This document shows, one piece after another, positions 42,183 through 52,057 of a stretch of 64,000 nucleotides of DNA. Every line of letters begins with the position of its first letter. Position 1 is the first letter of the stretch. The position numbers and the translations under genes are program-made. The notes below the pieces were generated by a model, which did no database searches, was not told the DNA's origin, and saw only the letters and a list, made by a program, of their open reading frames with translations. The stretch spans positions 14,380 through 78,379 of the forward strand of contig SZPI01000022.1 in assembly GCA_030263635.1 (NCBI GenBank), read 5' to 3'. The stretch is from Flexicrinis sp001567485. GTDB lineage: Bacteria > Chloroflexota > Anaerolineae > Aggregatilineales > Phototrophicaceae.

Positions 42183-44450
42183 ATGGACGTCGTAGACATG
42201 GCACGGCAGTGTCGCTTATCCGGCGACTGGGAGGTCTATCCTGTGCCTCTCGCCGAGGGGACGCTTGGGCCGGAGCCGCCGTCGGGCAGCACGATATCCG
42301 TCCCCGATGCGTCCCACCTCCAACCGGTTCTTTATCCCAAAAACCCGTACTGGGGCGATCACATCCGCGCGATAAACCAAAGCGCGTGGATGTATCGCCG
42401 CAGGTTTAGCGTGCCGTCGGGGCCGTATCGCAGGGCGCGGCTGCGCTTCGGTGGAGTCGATTACTTCGCGCTCGTTTGGCTCAACGGGCAGTGCCTCGGA
42501 AATCACGAAGGACACTTTACACCGTTTGACTTTGACGTGACCCATGCGCTGCGTCACGACGACGAAAATCTGCTGCAAGTATGCGTAAGCGCGCCGTGGG
42601 ATGCGCCCAATCCCGGCGGAACCTATCCGTCCGATCACGTCCTGCGCGGCCTCGTCAAAGGGATGTACGAGCACGGCGAAGGGCTTATCCCGCCGACAGT
42701 GAACCCGATCGGGGTCTGGCGGCCGGTCTACCTGCTCCTCGATCAGGGTATCAGCGTCGAGCGCCTTCGCATTCGGACGAAAACGGACGGCACGGTCTCT
42801 GTCCGCGTGACCCTGACGAACGCGACAAACGGGCTGTGGTTAGGCGGGTTGGCGCTCGATGTTCAAGCGGAGAATCATCAGGGCGCAGGAACCGCAATGC
42901 ACGTGCCGGTGCGGCTCCCGGTTGGCACACGCCAAGCCGAGGTCACGCTCCAGATCCCCGATCCGCAGCTGTGGTGGCCGTGGGATCACGGCGAACCCAA
43001 CCTGTACCGCATTACCTGCCGGCTGATCGATTCATGGGAACGGGTCATCGCCGATCATACAGAGACGTTTGGACTCCGGACGGTGCGGCTCGACCGGACA
43101 CGCGAACGTTTTACCTACGAGATCAACGGCCGGCCCGTGTTCATTCGCGGGACGTCCTACATGCCGGATTTGTATCTTTCGCGCTGCACACGCGGCGCTC
43201 TCGAACGCGATCTACAGCTCGCGCAGGACGCCAACCTCAACCTCGTCCGCGTTCACGTACACCGGTCACCCGATGACCTGTACGACATCTGCAATCGGAC
43301 AGGCATGTTGATCTGGCAGGACTTCGAGCTGAACTGGATCCATCAGAGTACGCCGGAGTTTGAAACACGCGCGAAGAGCTTGCAGCGCGAGATGATCGCG
43401 TCGCTCTACAACCATCCCGCCATCATCACGTGGAGCTGTCACAACGAGCCGACGATGGTCTTTACGCGGCGCGAGAATCTGGAGCAGCATCCCGACCCGG
43501 CCCTCTACGCCGACGCCAAGCAGCAGGATCCAACGCGGCCCGTCTTCATCTGCTCCGGGCAGATGGAGCATGACTGGCTGAGGGCAGGCGACATCCACAC
43601 GTATTACGGCGCGATCTGGACAGATACGTTCACGGATGTCTACCGGCACAAAGCGCGCCTCAATACCGAGTTCGGGTTCGAGGCCCCTGCTCACGCCGAC
43701 ACACTGCGTACCTATCCGGAGTGCTGGGAACGGCTGAAGCATCTAGCGCCAAAGATTGACGACCTGTGGACGTATCAGGCGGAACTCATCCGGTTTCATG
43801 TGGAGCATTACCGCCGGCTTCGAGCGCAGGGCTGCGCGGGATACATCCACTTCTGGCTCGCCGATCTGGTTCCACAAGTGGGCTGCGGCGTGCTCGACAG
43901 CAGTCGCCGGCCCAAGGGAGGCTACGCGGCGCTCCGTGACGCATCACAGCCGCTGCACATCGCGCTTGAGCATAATGGCCGCCGGCCGTTTGCGATCTGG
44001 GTCTTCAACGACACGAACACGCATCACGACGCCGTGCGCGTTCGCTGGCGCGTGTGCGATGCACAGGACGCTGTGATCTACGAGTCGAGCGCTCCAGCAA
44101 GCATTCCGGCCAACACGTCGATGCGCGTGCTGACGGTAAAGTGGAACCCGAGGCTGTGCAGCTCGGTTGAGCTGGCGCTGGAGGACTTCAGCGGGGCCGT
44201 CTTGGCGCGCACGAGCTACGTTGAGCCGTTCAAGCCGATGAAGCGGCCCGCCGGCTACCCGTGGAAGTTCGATCCGTACTTGGGCTGCAAGGTGTTCGAC
44301 CGTCCCGACGCGCCAAGCCTCGCCGACCAGAGCACGCACTGGATCGTTCGTGCCGTCCCGGTGGCAATACGCGAGCAGGTGGCGGAATGGGTGCTGCGCC
44401 AACGTATTCCGCCGTGGGCCGTGCGAGCGATCGCGCAGTTCATCGGATGA
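42183..44450 (+). CDS. Glycoside hydrolase family 2 protein (beta-mannosidase/galactosidase-like)
   Basis: A 755-residue GH2 enzyme without signal peptide. Order: jelly-roll sugar-binding domain (residues ~10-180, AWMYRRRFSVPSGPY), immunoglobulin-like domain, then a TIM barrel starting at FTYEINGRPVFIRGTSYMPD. The acid/base Glu is in CHNEP near residue 421, and the nucleophile Glu is in LNTEFGFE near residue 496. LIWQDFELNW is the beta-mannosidase-type strand. A C-terminal Ig-like domain follows. Being cytosolic, it would cleave oligosaccharides after import, fitting the ABC system immediately downstream on the other strand. Confidence 0.88.
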   Translation: MDVVDMARQCRLSGDWEVYPVPLAEGTLGPEPPSGSTISVPDASHLQPVLYPKNPYWGDHIRAINQSAWMYRRRFSVPSGPYRRARLRFGGVDYFALVWLNGQCLGNHEGHFTPFDFDVTHALRHDDENLLQVCVSAPWDAPNPGGTYPSDHVLRGLVKGMYEHGEGLIPPTVNPIGVWRPVYLLLDQGISVERLRIRTKTDGTVSVRVTLTNATNGLWLGGLALDVQAENHQGAGTAMHVPVRLPVGTRQAEVTLQIPDPQLWWPWDHGEPNLYRITCRLIDSWERVIADHTETFGLRTVRLDRTRERFTYEINGRPVFIRGTSYMPDLYLSRCTRGALERDLQLAQDANLNLVRVHVHRSPDDLYDICNRTGMLIWQDFELNWIHQSTPEFETRAKSLQREMIASLYNHPAIITWSCHNEPTMVFTRRENLEQHPDPALYADAKQQDPTRPVFICSGQMEHDWLRAGDIHTYYGAIWTDTFTDVYRHKARLNTEFGFEAPAHADTLRTYPECWERLKHLAPKIDDLWTYQAELIRFHVEHYRRLRAQGCAGYIHFWLADLVPQVGCGVLDSSRRPKGGYAALRDASQPLHIALEHNGRRPFAIWVFNDTNTHHDAVRVRWRVCDAQDAVIYESSAPASIPANTSMRVLTVKWNPRLCSSVELALEDFSGAVLARTSYVEPFKPMKRPAGYPWKFDPYLGCKVFDRPDAPSLADQSTHWIVRAVPVAIREQVAEWVLRQRIPPWAVRAIAQFIG

Positions 44451-44502
44451 GCGCGGGTTAGCGGACACGAAGCGCACGGCGTCTCCCGCGCAGCCGTGAT
44501 CG

Positions 44503-44537
44503 AAGCAAAAGGCCGGACACGCGCTGTGTCCGGCCTT
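44503..44537 (-). terminator. Intrinsic terminator of the solute-binding protein gene
   Basis: Perfect 12-bp stem aaggccggacac (44509-44520) / gtgtccggcctt (44526-44537) with a five-base loop. On the minus strand it is followed by a T run (TTTTGCTTCG), so it serves the minus-strand gene ending at 44569; the plus side lacks a T run but may still slow GH2 transcripts. Confidence 0.8.
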
Positions 44538-44568
44538 GATTCCCTGATCGGGTCGATGGGCGCAGGTT

Positions 44569-46341
44569 CTACTGCGCAGGCTGCAGCCGATGAATCACGC
44601 GGGCGAAGCCGTCCCACGGGGGGAAGCCGTGCGAGTACGGATCGGCGGCGCTGGGCCAGCCCGTCCAGTACGTCGTGTTGAACGGGATCACCTGAAGTTC
44701 CTCAGCCAGCGTGATGTCCGGCAGGTCGCGCAGATAGATCGCCAGCGCCTGACTCACCAGATCCATGTACGCGGGATCGTTCGGCGACGGCACCATCGTC
44801 TCCATGGTGTCGAGGAGGGCGTCCAATTCCGGGTTGGCGTAGCGCGTGTAGGCGCGCAGGTTGTTGGTCGGCTCGCCTTCCGCGGCGCTGTACTTGCTGT
44901 GATAATGCTCAAGCGTCAGCCACGGATCGTAGGTGCTTCCGCAGTGAACCCACAGGTGCAGGTCGAAGTTGCCAGCGCGGGCCGCATCGGTGAACGCCGC
45001 GCCCTGCAGAACATCGGACGTGACGTCGAACCCGGCTTCACGCAGCTGCTGCACGAGGACGGGGCCGGCCGGGTCAGTCGACGCCGCGGTCATCGAGAAC
45101 TGGAGCACCGCGCCGGAGCTATCCGCCCACAGACCGTCGGCGTTCTTGGTGTAACCGGCGTCCTGCATCAGTTGATCGGTCATGCTCGTATCGAACGTGC
45201 CCACGCCCGATGCGTCGATCACATCTTGCAGCGGCGTGACATACGCCTGCACGCCGGCGAACGACGACAGCGGCGCGACGACCGGCGTGGTCGAGCTTTC
45301 GTAGGCCAGCGCGACGATCTCGTTGCGGTCAATCGCGTGGTCAATCGCTTGGCGAATCGTTACGTTGTCAAATGGCGGGCGGATGTTGTTGAACGTCAGG
45401 CGGTATACGCAGCCGTCTGGAGCGCCCCACACCGGGCCGCTGTCGTTCCACGTAATCAGGTTCGGGTTCTGAACGCGCGCGCCTTCCCACAGACCAATCG
45501 ACAGCGACCGGCCCATGTCGAGCGTGTTGCTGATATATAGCTGGGGCATGGCCTCAGCCGCCGCCGCCACGTAGATGATGCGTTCCGGCGCGGGCAGGGC
45601 CTCGGCAAGGCCGGCATCCAGCGCCCACCAGCTGTCACGCCGGTCGAAGATCACCGCGTCCTCTCCGCTGCGAACCAGCGTGTACGGCCCGGTGCCAACC
45701 GGCCAGCCCTTCGCAAGGTCGAAGAAGGCGAACGTCTTGGCGTCTTGGCCGTCCCAGATGTGCTTCGGAAGCACGACGAAACGCGCGGCTTGACCGGTCG
45801 CAAAGGTATCGACCACCCAGCGCGGCCCCGCCTTGGTCAGGGTGATGACAATCGTCGTGTCATCGGACGCCACGGCCGAGGCGACCCACGTGTTCATCGC
45901 CGACGACAGCTGAAGATCCGGCGCGTTGGCTTTCAACGTCTCAATCGTAAAGACGACATCCTCGGCGGTGAGCGCTTCGCCATCGCTCCACGTAATGCCC
46001 TCGTGCAGCGTGATCGTCACTTCCGTGAAGTCGTCGTTGTAGGTATAGCCTGTCGCGAGCCACGGGATCACGTCGCCCGTGAAGTAATCGTAGTAGAACA
46101 GGCTCTCATTCATCGTATAGTGCTGGTTGTTGCGCGCATGAAGCAGCGCACCGAGGTAGGGATTGAAGTTATCTGCTGACGGAATCTGGTTGTAGTAGTC
46201 CCACCCTTGCGTGACAAGAGTCCGCTCCCGCGGCACTTCAGGAAGGTCATCCTGAGCGGAAGCGCCAAGGAATGCCGGGCCAACCGCGAGCAGCGCAATC
46301 AGCACGACAACCCGAACACCTCTCTGAAATGAAACCAACAT
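44569..46341 (-). CDS. Family 5 extracellular solute-binding protein (ABC uptake)
   Basis: A 590-residue exported binding protein. ATG 46341 is preceded by AAGGAGG and opens a signal peptide (VRVVVLIALLAVGPAFLGASAQ) without lipobox Cys; the frame is open upstream. The mature part has the DppA/OppA pattern: ATGYTYNDDFTEVTITLHEGITWSDGEALTAEDVVFTIE, then VTIRQAIDHAIDRNEIVALAYES. Family 5 proteins bind peptides or oligosaccharides. Divergently transcribed from its presumed permeases; the sulfatase, isomerase and glycosidase nearby favour a sugar ligand. Confidence 0.88.
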   Translation of the reverse strand: MLVSFQRGVRVVVLIALLAVGPAFLGASAQDDLPEVPRERTLVTQGWDYYNQIPSADNFNPYLGALLHARNNQHYTMNESLFYYDYFTGDVIPWLATGYTYNDDFTEVTITLHEGITWSDGEALTAEDVVFTIETLKANAPDLQLSSAMNTWVASAVASDDTTIVITLTKAGPRWVVDTFATGQAARFVVLPKHIWDGQDAKTFAFFDLAKGWPVGTGPYTLVRSGEDAVIFDRRDSWWALDAGLAEALPAPERIIYVAAAAEAMPQLYISNTLDMGRSLSIGLWEGARVQNPNLITWNDSGPVWGAPDGCVYRLTFNNIRPPFDNVTIRQAIDHAIDRNEIVALAYESSTTPVVAPLSSFAGVQAYVTPLQDVIDASGVGTFDTSMTDQLMQDAGYTKNADGLWADSSGAVLQFSMTAASTDPAGPVLVQQLREAGFDVTSDVLQGAAFTDAARAGNFDLHLWVHCGSTYDPWLTLEHYHSKYSAAEGEPTNNLRAYTRYANPELDALLDTMETMVPSPNDPAYMDLVSQALAIYLRDLPDITLAEELQVIPFNTTYWTGWPSAADPYSHGFPPWDGFARVIHRLQPAQ

Positions 46342-46449
46342 CGATTCCCTCCTTGCATCTTCTAGCATGAAAGTTGGCCCGCGCATCTGTTGTGCGTAAC
46401 GCCACCGCAAGTGTGACAGATGCGGCGAAGTTTTGTCAAATTTTCCCCA

Positions 46450-46478
46450 ATTCAACAAGAATTCAACAGAAATTCTTG
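46450..46478. promoter_or_regulatory. Candidate operator in the divergent control region
   Basis: Inverted repeat CAAGAATT (46456-46463) / AATTCTTG (46471-46478) with seven bases between, overlapping two direct ATTCAACA copies eleven bases apart (46450-46457, 46461-46468). It lies between the solute-binding protein gene and the permease operon, upstream of the promoter at 46497-46524. It could bind the DeoR-type regulator encoded at 52945-54642; this is inference. Confidence 0.4.
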
Positions 46479-46496
46479 CGTTTCTACACTGATTTC

Positions 46497-46524
46497 TTGT
46501 CAAATAGGAATCACGATCTATAAT
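46497..46524 (+). promoter_or_regulatory. Promoter of the dpp-type transport operon
   Basis: TTGTCA (46497-46502), 16-base spacer, perfect TATAAT (46519-46524). For the minus-strand gene, a perfect TTGACA at 46434-46439 has only a weak partner -10 (TCACAC). Confidence 0.6.
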
Positions 46525-46603
46525 CTGCCCAACTCCGGGCCGCGCGATGATCGCGGCCGGGTGGAGTGAACTAGTCTCCTTTTATTGCCTTGAGGTTTGT
46601 CAC

Positions 46604-47611
46604 ATGAGTGTGCGGTATATCGTTCAGCGGACGGCTATCTTCGTCCTTGTGATCGTCCTCGCGGTCACGGTGAACTTCGCCATCCCACGCCTCATTCCGG
46701 GGGATCCCGTCGAACAACAGCTTGCCCAGCTCTCCGCCACCTCCAGCGGAAGCATGTCTATCGACATCACCGCCATGGCGCAGGCGTACCGCGAGAAGTT
46801 CGGCCTCGACCGGCCCGTCATCGAGCAGTACTTCAACTATTGGCGGGACATCCTGCGTTTCGAGTTCGGTTACTCACTGTCGAACTACCCCGAAACCGTC
46901 AGCAACTCGATCTCCGCCGCCCTGCCGTGGACGCTGGGGCTTGTCGGCGTCTCGACCTTCATCAGCTTCGTGATCGGGTCACTGCTCGGCGGACTGCTCG
47001 CATGGCCGCGTATCCCCCGCGTGCTGCGCGGCTTCATCCCGATCCTCATGGTGATCTCCGCTGTCCCCTACTTCTTGTTAGGGATTATCCTGATCTACAC
47101 GCTGGCGATCGTCGGGCGCGCTTTTCCGGCGGGCGGCGCATATACCTTCGGAAGCACGCTGCGGTTCGACTTGCAGACCATCGGCGATATCCTGCGCCAC
47201 GCCGCGCTGCCCGCGACCTCCATCATCATTGCTGGCATCGGCAGTTGGGCGCTCAGCATGCGCGGCATGATGATCAGCGTGCTGGGCGAGGATTACATCA
47301 AACTCGCACAGGCTAAAGGGCTGCGCGAGCGCCGCATTTTCCTGTGGTACGGGATGCGCAACAGCATGCTGCCGCAGTTGACGACGCTGGCGCTGGCCCT
47401 CGGCTACGTCGTCTCCGGCGCGATCCTCGTCGAGGTCATCTTCTCGTATCCCGGACTGGGCTACAAGCTGTATCAAGCCATCCAGACCAAAGATTACTTC
47501 GTGGTTCAAGGCATCGTGTTGATGCTGATTATCGCCATCGGATTTGCGCTGTACGTCATGGATTTGATTTATCCCCTGATCGACCCGCGCATTCAGTACG
47601 AACGGGCGTAG
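46604..47611 (+). CDS. ABC transporter permease, DppB type
   Basis: A 335-residue inner-membrane permease. Six helices; TM1 VQRTAIFVLVIVLAVTVNFAIPRLIPGDP is the DppB/OppB hallmark, KFGLDRPVIEQYFNYWRDILRFEFGYSL follows, and the EAA loop is EDYIKLAQAKGLRERRIFLWYGMRNSMLP. ATG 46604 has GAGG upstream. First gene of the operon with dppC-, dppD- and dppF-type genes. Confidence 0.92.
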   Translation: MSVRYIVQRTAIFVLVIVLAVTVNFAIPRLIPGDPVEQQLAQLSATSSGSMSIDITAMAQAYREKFGLDRPVIEQYFNYWRDILRFEFGYSLSNYPETVSNSISAALPWTLGLVGVSTFISFVIGSLLGGLLAWPRIPRVLRGFIPILMVISAVPYFLLGIILIYTLAIVGRAFPAGGAYTFGSTLRFDLQTIGDILRHAALPATSIIIAGIGSWALSMRGMMISVLGEDYIKLAQAKGLRERRIFLWYGMRNSMLPQLTTLALALGYVVSGAILVEVIFSYPGLGYKLYQAIQTKDYFVVQGIVLMLIIAIGFALYVMDLIYPLIDPRIQYERA

Positions 47612-47622
47612 GAGGTGCTGCA

Positions 47623-48504
47623 TTGGCGACCGTTTCCGTGACCGCCCCCATGACTCCCATCCTGCGGTTGCGCCGCGTGGTGGCCGGGCATCCGGTGCTA
47701 ATCGTCGGCATCGCGCTCATGGCTTCGATCATCCTGTTTGCGCTGTTCGGATCGGTGATTATCCCGGTACAGGACGCTCAAGTCGGTGCGTATCTGCCTC
47801 GCCAAGTTCCGGGCGCCGAACGCCTGCTTGGCACCGACTCGCAGGGCCGCGACGTGCTGGCCGTGCTGGTCTACTCAACGCCTCAGACGCTTCTGATGGG
47901 CGTGATCGCAGGCGTCGTCGGCATCGGGATCGGCACGGTGTTGGGCCTGCTGGCCGGCTTCTTCGGGGGATGGATCGACCTTGTGATCCGCACCCTGACC
48001 GACGTGTTCATCACGATCCCCGGCATCGCTATCCTGATCGTCATCGCGACCAACGTCCGGCAGATGGACGTCGCCACCATGTCGCTGATCGTGGCGTCGC
48101 TGGCGTGGCGCTTCCCCGCCCGTGCGATCCGCGCCCAAACACTATCGCTCCGCGAGCGCGGCTATATTCAGATCGCACGATTGAGCGGGGTCAGCGGTTT
48201 GCAGCTCGTGTTTCAAGAAGTGCTGCCCAACCTGCTCACGTACATCGCCGCCGCCTTTGTCGCCTCGGTCTCACAGGCGATCCTCGCGATCATCGGCTTG
48301 GAGGCGCTCGGACTGGGGCCACAAGATGAATATACCCTCGGCATGATGATCTATTGGGCGCAGTTCTACGGCGCAATCCTGCGCGGCATGTGGTGGTGGT
48401 GGCTTCCGCCCATCATCATGATCGTCCTGATCTTCATCAGCCTGCTGCTGATCTCCGCGGGCATGGACGCGTTCGTGAATACCCGCCTGAGGAAGACCGA
48501 ATGA
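47623..48504 (+). CDS. ABC transporter permease, DppC type
   Basis: A 293-residue permease. The TTG start at 47623 is fixed by GGAGG seven bases upstream (47611-47615); the long upstream frame overlaps dppB and is not used. Motifs: HPVLIVGIALMASIILFALFG (TM1), LGTDSQGRDVLAVLVYSTPQTLLMGV typical of DppC, and the EAA loop ERGYIQIARLSGVSGLQLVFQEVLPN. Partner of the DppB-type permease. Confidence 0.92.
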   Translation: MATVSVTAPMTPILRLRRVVAGHPVLIVGIALMASIILFALFGSVIIPVQDAQVGAYLPRQVPGAERLLGTDSQGRDVLAVLVYSTPQTLLMGVIAGVVGIGIGTVLGLLAGFFGGWIDLVIRTLTDVFITIPGIAILIVIATNVRQMDVATMSLIVASLAWRFPARAIRAQTLSLRERGYIQIARLSGVSGLQLVFQEVLPNLLTYIAAAFVASVSQAILAIIGLEALGLGPQDEYTLGMMIYWAQFYGAILRGMWWWWLPPIIMIVLIFISLLLISAGMDAFVNTRLRKTE

Positions 48505-49487
48505 GCGACCTGACGCTGAAAGTCGACAACCTGCACGTACACTTCCCGACCCCAGCCGGCGTTGTCAAGGCCGTCAACGGCGTGACATTCACCCTGCGCC
48601 AACGCGAACGGCTCGGCTTGGTGGGCGAAAGCGGCTCCGGCAAGACCACCACCGCGCTGGCCCTGATGCGCCTGCTCGCGCCGCCCGCCCGCATCCCGCA
48701 CGGCAGCATGATCCTCGACGGTGTTGACCTGCTGGCGCTGTCCGAAGAAAAGATGCGGCAGGCACGCTTCGCTGAGATTTCGATGGTGCCGCAGGGCGCG
48801 ATGAACTCGCTCAATCCGGTCATGCGAATCCGCAGTCAGTTCGTCGAGCTGTTCCAAGCGCACGGGCAGTTCACGTCAAGCTCCGACATCGACGCGCGGA
48901 TCGCCAGCCTGCTTGAACAGGTCGGCTTGAACCCGTCTGTCGCGGGCATGTTCCCGCACGAACTGAGCGGCGGCATGAAACAGCGCGTGTGCATCGCAAT
49001 GGCCGTCGCCCTGCGCCCGAAGGTCATCATCGCCGACGAGCCAACCAGCGCGCTCGATGTCGTTGTCCAGCGGCAGGTCATGGAGACGCTGGGGCGCGTA
49101 CAGGAGGCGCTCGGCGCGGCGGTCATCCTCGTCGGGCATGACATGGGCCTAATGGCGCAGTTCGTGGATCGCATCGGCGTGATGTACGCTGGCCGCTTGG
49201 TCGAGGTCGGGCCGGTGCGCACGATCTTTCGCACGCCGAAGCACCCGTACACTCAAATGCTGATCGCCAGTATCCCCACGCTGGAGCAGAAGAAGCTGTT
49301 CAAGGGTATTCCCGGCGTGGCACCTTCGCTGCTGAACCCGCCGTCAGGATGCCCGTTCCATGTGCGCTGCGACCAGCGGCTTGAGCACTGCTCGCGGATC
49401 GTGCCGGACTCCATCGCGTTGTCGCCCGATCATTGGGTCGCGTGCCACCTGTACCCGAAAGAGGAGCACCATGACCAGCCTGCTTGA
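48501..49487 (+). CDS. ABC transporter ATPase, DppD type
   Basis: A 328-residue ABC ATPase. ATG 48501 overlaps the permease stop (ATGA). Walker A GESGSGKTT, Q-loop VPQGAMNSLNP, signature ELSGGMKQRVCIAMA, Walker B VIIADEPTSALD, switch VGHDMG. The C-terminus has the oligopeptide/dipeptide-ATPase cysteine region (PSGCPFHVRCDQRLEHC), which in some members binds a 4Fe-4S cluster. Confidence 0.94.
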   Translation: MSDLTLKVDNLHVHFPTPAGVVKAVNGVTFTLRQRERLGLVGESGSGKTTTALALMRLLAPPARIPHGSMILDGVDLLALSEEKMRQARFAEISMVPQGAMNSLNPVMRIRSQFVELFQAHGQFTSSSDIDARIASLLEQVGLNPSVAGMFPHELSGGMKQRVCIAMAVALRPKVIIADEPTSALDVVVQRQVMETLGRVQEALGAAVILVGHDMGLMAQFVDRIGVMYAGRLVEVGPVRTIFRTPKHPYTQMLIASIPTLEQKKLFKGIPGVAPSLLNPPSGCPFHVRCDQRLEHCSRIVPDSIALSPDHWVACHLYPKEEHHDQPA

Positions 49488-50487
49488 GGCGCGCAGCATC
49501 GGCAAGACCTTCCGGTCGAGCGGATTCTTCCGGCGCACGTCCAACGTCGCGCTGGCGGATTTCTCGCTGTCGATTGACGAAGGCAAACCCATCTTGACGG
49601 CAATCGCGGGTGAGAGTGGCAGCGGGAAAACCACGCTCACCCGGCTTCTGCTGGGCATCATCGAACCGACCGACGGGGCCATCCACTATCGCGGGACGGA
49701 TTTGCGCGCGATGAACCACGCACAGAAACGGCAGTTCCGGCAGGAGGTGCAGGCGATCTTTCAGGATCCGTTCGAGGTCTACAACCCGTTTTACAAGGTC
49801 GATCATGTGCTGCGCACGCCGCTGGCGAAATTCGGCCTCGCCGCGTCTGAGGCGGACGCGCGGCGTCAGATGGAAGCGGCGCTGGAGAAGGTGGGCCTGC
49901 GGCCCGAAGAAACGCTCGGCCGGTATCCGCATCAGCTCAGCGGCGGGCAGCGCCAGCGCATCATGATCGCGCGCGCGCTCATGCTCAACCCGAAGATCAT
50001 CATCGCCGACGAACCGGTGTCGATGGTCGACGCCTCCCTGCGCGCAACCATCCTCGAGTCTTTGCTCACGCTGCATCAGGAGTTCGGGATTTCACTCATC
50101 TACGTGACCCATGACCTGACGACGGCGTACCAGTTGTGCAACGACATCTACATCTTATATCGCGGCTCGATTGCGGAATCAGGAGACGTTACAGAAGTCA
50201 TCAAAGACCCCAAACATCCGTATACCCAACTGCTCGTCGGCTCGATCCCCCTACCCAACCCCGATCAGCGGTGGGGCGCCGACCAACCAACGCCCAAAAC
50301 GATGCGTTCCGCCGCGGCGTCTGGCTGTTTATTCGCCGACCGCTGCCCGTATGTGATGGATCGTTGTTTGGCCTCCGTCCCGCCCATGATCGCCCTGAGT
50401 CCAACGCGCGGCGCCGCGTGTTTCCTGTACGATGACGACCACGCCGCGCACAGCACCCGCGACGGCGTCCAGCAGCACTCCCGGTGA
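49471..50487 (+). CDS. ABC transporter ATPase, DppF type
   Basis: A 338-residue ABC ATPase. ATG 49471 follows GAGGAG and lies 17 bases inside the preceding gene. Walker A GESGSGKTT, Q-loop IFQDPFEVYNP, signature QLSGGQRQRIMIARAL, Walker B IIIADEPVSMVD, switch VTHDL; C-terminal cysteines in SGCLFADRCPYVMDRC. Completes the transporter with DppB, DppC, DppD-type proteins and the divergent binding protein. Confidence 0.94.
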   Translation: MTSLLEARSIGKTFRSSGFFRRTSNVALADFSLSIDEGKPILTAIAGESGSGKTTLTRLLLGIIEPTDGAIHYRGTDLRAMNHAQKRQFRQEVQAIFQDPFEVYNPFYKVDHVLRTPLAKFGLAASEADARRQMEAALEKVGLRPEETLGRYPHQLSGGQRQRIMIARALMLNPKIIIADEPVSMVDASLRATILESLLTLHQEFGISLIYVTHDLTTAYQLCNDIYILYRGSIAESGDVTEVIKDPKHPYTQLLVGSIPLPNPDQRWGADQPTPKTMRSAAASGCLFADRCPYVMDRCLASVPPMIALSPTRGAACFLYDDDHAAHSTRDGVQQHSR

Positions 50488-50523
50488 ATCTCCGAGTTAC
50501 GCACACGTCGATAGGATTTGCAA

Positions 50524-52047
50524 ATGTCGCTCGAACCCACCCCTCAGCCGAAAATCACCTTTGAGCAGCTCTTCAGCCGCAGCTACGGCAGCGCCAAGAT
50601 CGGCGTGTTCGGCTGCGGGCATCACATGTATTGGGGGCAGTTTCCGGGCCTCCGCGATAAGCTGATCGGGCATCAGACCCACTTCGAGAACCGGCTGCGC
50701 GCGCATGGAGTCCACATCGTCAGCGCGGGGCTGATCGACGAGTCCCGACCGGCTTTCGAGGCGGGCGAGATGTTCCGCCGGGAGGGCATCGACTTTCTGA
50801 TCTGCTACGTCAGCACGTATGCGATCAGCAGCGGCGTGCTGCCGGTCGTTCAGCGCGCAGGCGTCCCGTTGTTGATCGTCTCGCTGCAGCCCAACAAGGC
50901 GATGGACTACGCCAACGGCACCACCGTCATGCAGCTTGAGCACGACAACGCCACAAGCCTGCCTGAGATGTGCAACGCGCTGCGCCGCGCGAATATCGAG
51001 CCGGTCGGGATGGTCGTCGGGACGCTGCACGACGACGAGCGCGCGTGGAGCCGGATCTTCGACTGGTGCAAGATCGCGCGGGCATACGCCGCCGTGCGCA
51101 GCGCCCGAATCGGGATGATCGGACATACCTATGAGGGCATGCTCGACATGAACTTCGACCCGACCATGTTCGACGCCAAGTTCGGCATGCACGCCGAACA
51201 CCTCGAAATGGACGATCTCGCAGTGCGTGTCGCGCAAGTTACCGACGAGCAGATCGAGCGCAAGCTCGAAGAGATCCACGCGCTGTTCGACTTCCCGGAA
51301 CCCGGCGCAGATCCAATTGCCGGCCCGGCCAAGCCGGAAGACGTGCGTTGGGCCGCGCAGGTGGCCTGCGCCATTGATAAGCTCTTCAAGGATTTTGGGC
51401 TGACGGCGCTGACCTACTACTATCGCGGCCTCGACGGCAACCTGAACGAACGCATCGGCGCGACCTTCATCGTGGGGAGTTCGCTGCTGACCGGGCAGGG
51501 GTTCCCGGTCGCGGGGGAGCTTGACCTCAAAAACTGCCTCGCCATGCTGATCGTCGACCGGCTCGAAGCGGGGGGCAGCTTCGCCGAAATCCACCCGTGC
51601 GACTTCGAGAACAATATCATCCTCGTCGGCCATGACGGGCCGCACCACATCGGCGTCGCCGAAGGACGCCCGGTGCTGCGCGGGCTGTCGGTTTATCACG
51701 GCAAACGCGGCTACGGCGTCGGAGTCGAGTTCCAGCTCAAGGTCGGGCCGATCACCATCGTCGCGCTCAGCACGACCGCCGACGGACGGTTCCGCTTCAT
51801 CGTGGCTGAGGGCGAATCGCTGGCCGGGCCAATTCCGCCGACCGGCAACACCAACACGCGGTGCCGTTTCGAGCCGGACGTCTCGACGTTCATCGAGAAC
51901 TGGAGCTTGGAGGGGCCGACTCACCACTTCGCGCTGGGCATCGGCCATATCGCGCATCTGATCGAGGGGTTCGCGCGGTGCTGGGGCATCGAATGCGTGA
52001 ACGTGACGGATCCGGCTTACCGGCGTCCTCAGTACATCCGGCGCTAG
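50524..52047 (+). CDS. L-fucose/L-arabinose isomerase-like protein
   Basis: A 507-residue protein with the sugar isomerase layout of the FucI/AraA superfamily. An N-terminal Rossmann-like domain (IGVFGCGHHMYWGQFPGL, FLICYVSTYAISSGVLPVV) is followed by a central GMIGHTYEGMLDMNFDPT block. C-terminal metal-site candidates are an acidic GELDLKNCLAMLIVDRL and HPCDFENNIILVGHDGPHH. ATG 50524 has AGGA upstream (a TTG two codons earlier is less likely). It would convert an aldose to a ketose after glycan breakdown. The precise sugar is not known. Confidence 0.85.
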   Translation: MSLEPTPQPKITFEQLFSRSYGSAKIGVFGCGHHMYWGQFPGLRDKLIGHQTHFENRLRAHGVHIVSAGLIDESRPAFEAGEMFRREGIDFLICYVSTYAISSGVLPVVQRAGVPLLIVSLQPNKAMDYANGTTVMQLEHDNATSLPEMCNALRRANIEPVGMVVGTLHDDERAWSRIFDWCKIARAYAAVRSARIGMIGHTYEGMLDMNFDPTMFDAKFGMHAEHLEMDDLAVRVAQVTDEQIERKLEEIHALFDFPEPGADPIAGPAKPEDVRWAAQVACAIDKLFKDFGLTALTYYYRGLDGNLNERIGATFIVGSSLLTGQGFPVAGELDLKNCLAMLIVDRLEAGGSFAEIHPCDFENNIILVGHDGPHHIGVAEGRPVLRGLSVYHGKRGYGVGVEFQLKVGPITIVALSTTADGRFRFIVAEGESLAGPIPPTGNTNTRCRFEPDVSTFIENWSLEGPTHHFALGIGHIAHLIEGFARCWGIECVNVTDPAYRRPQYIRR

Positions 52048-52057
52048 AGGTTTCAAC

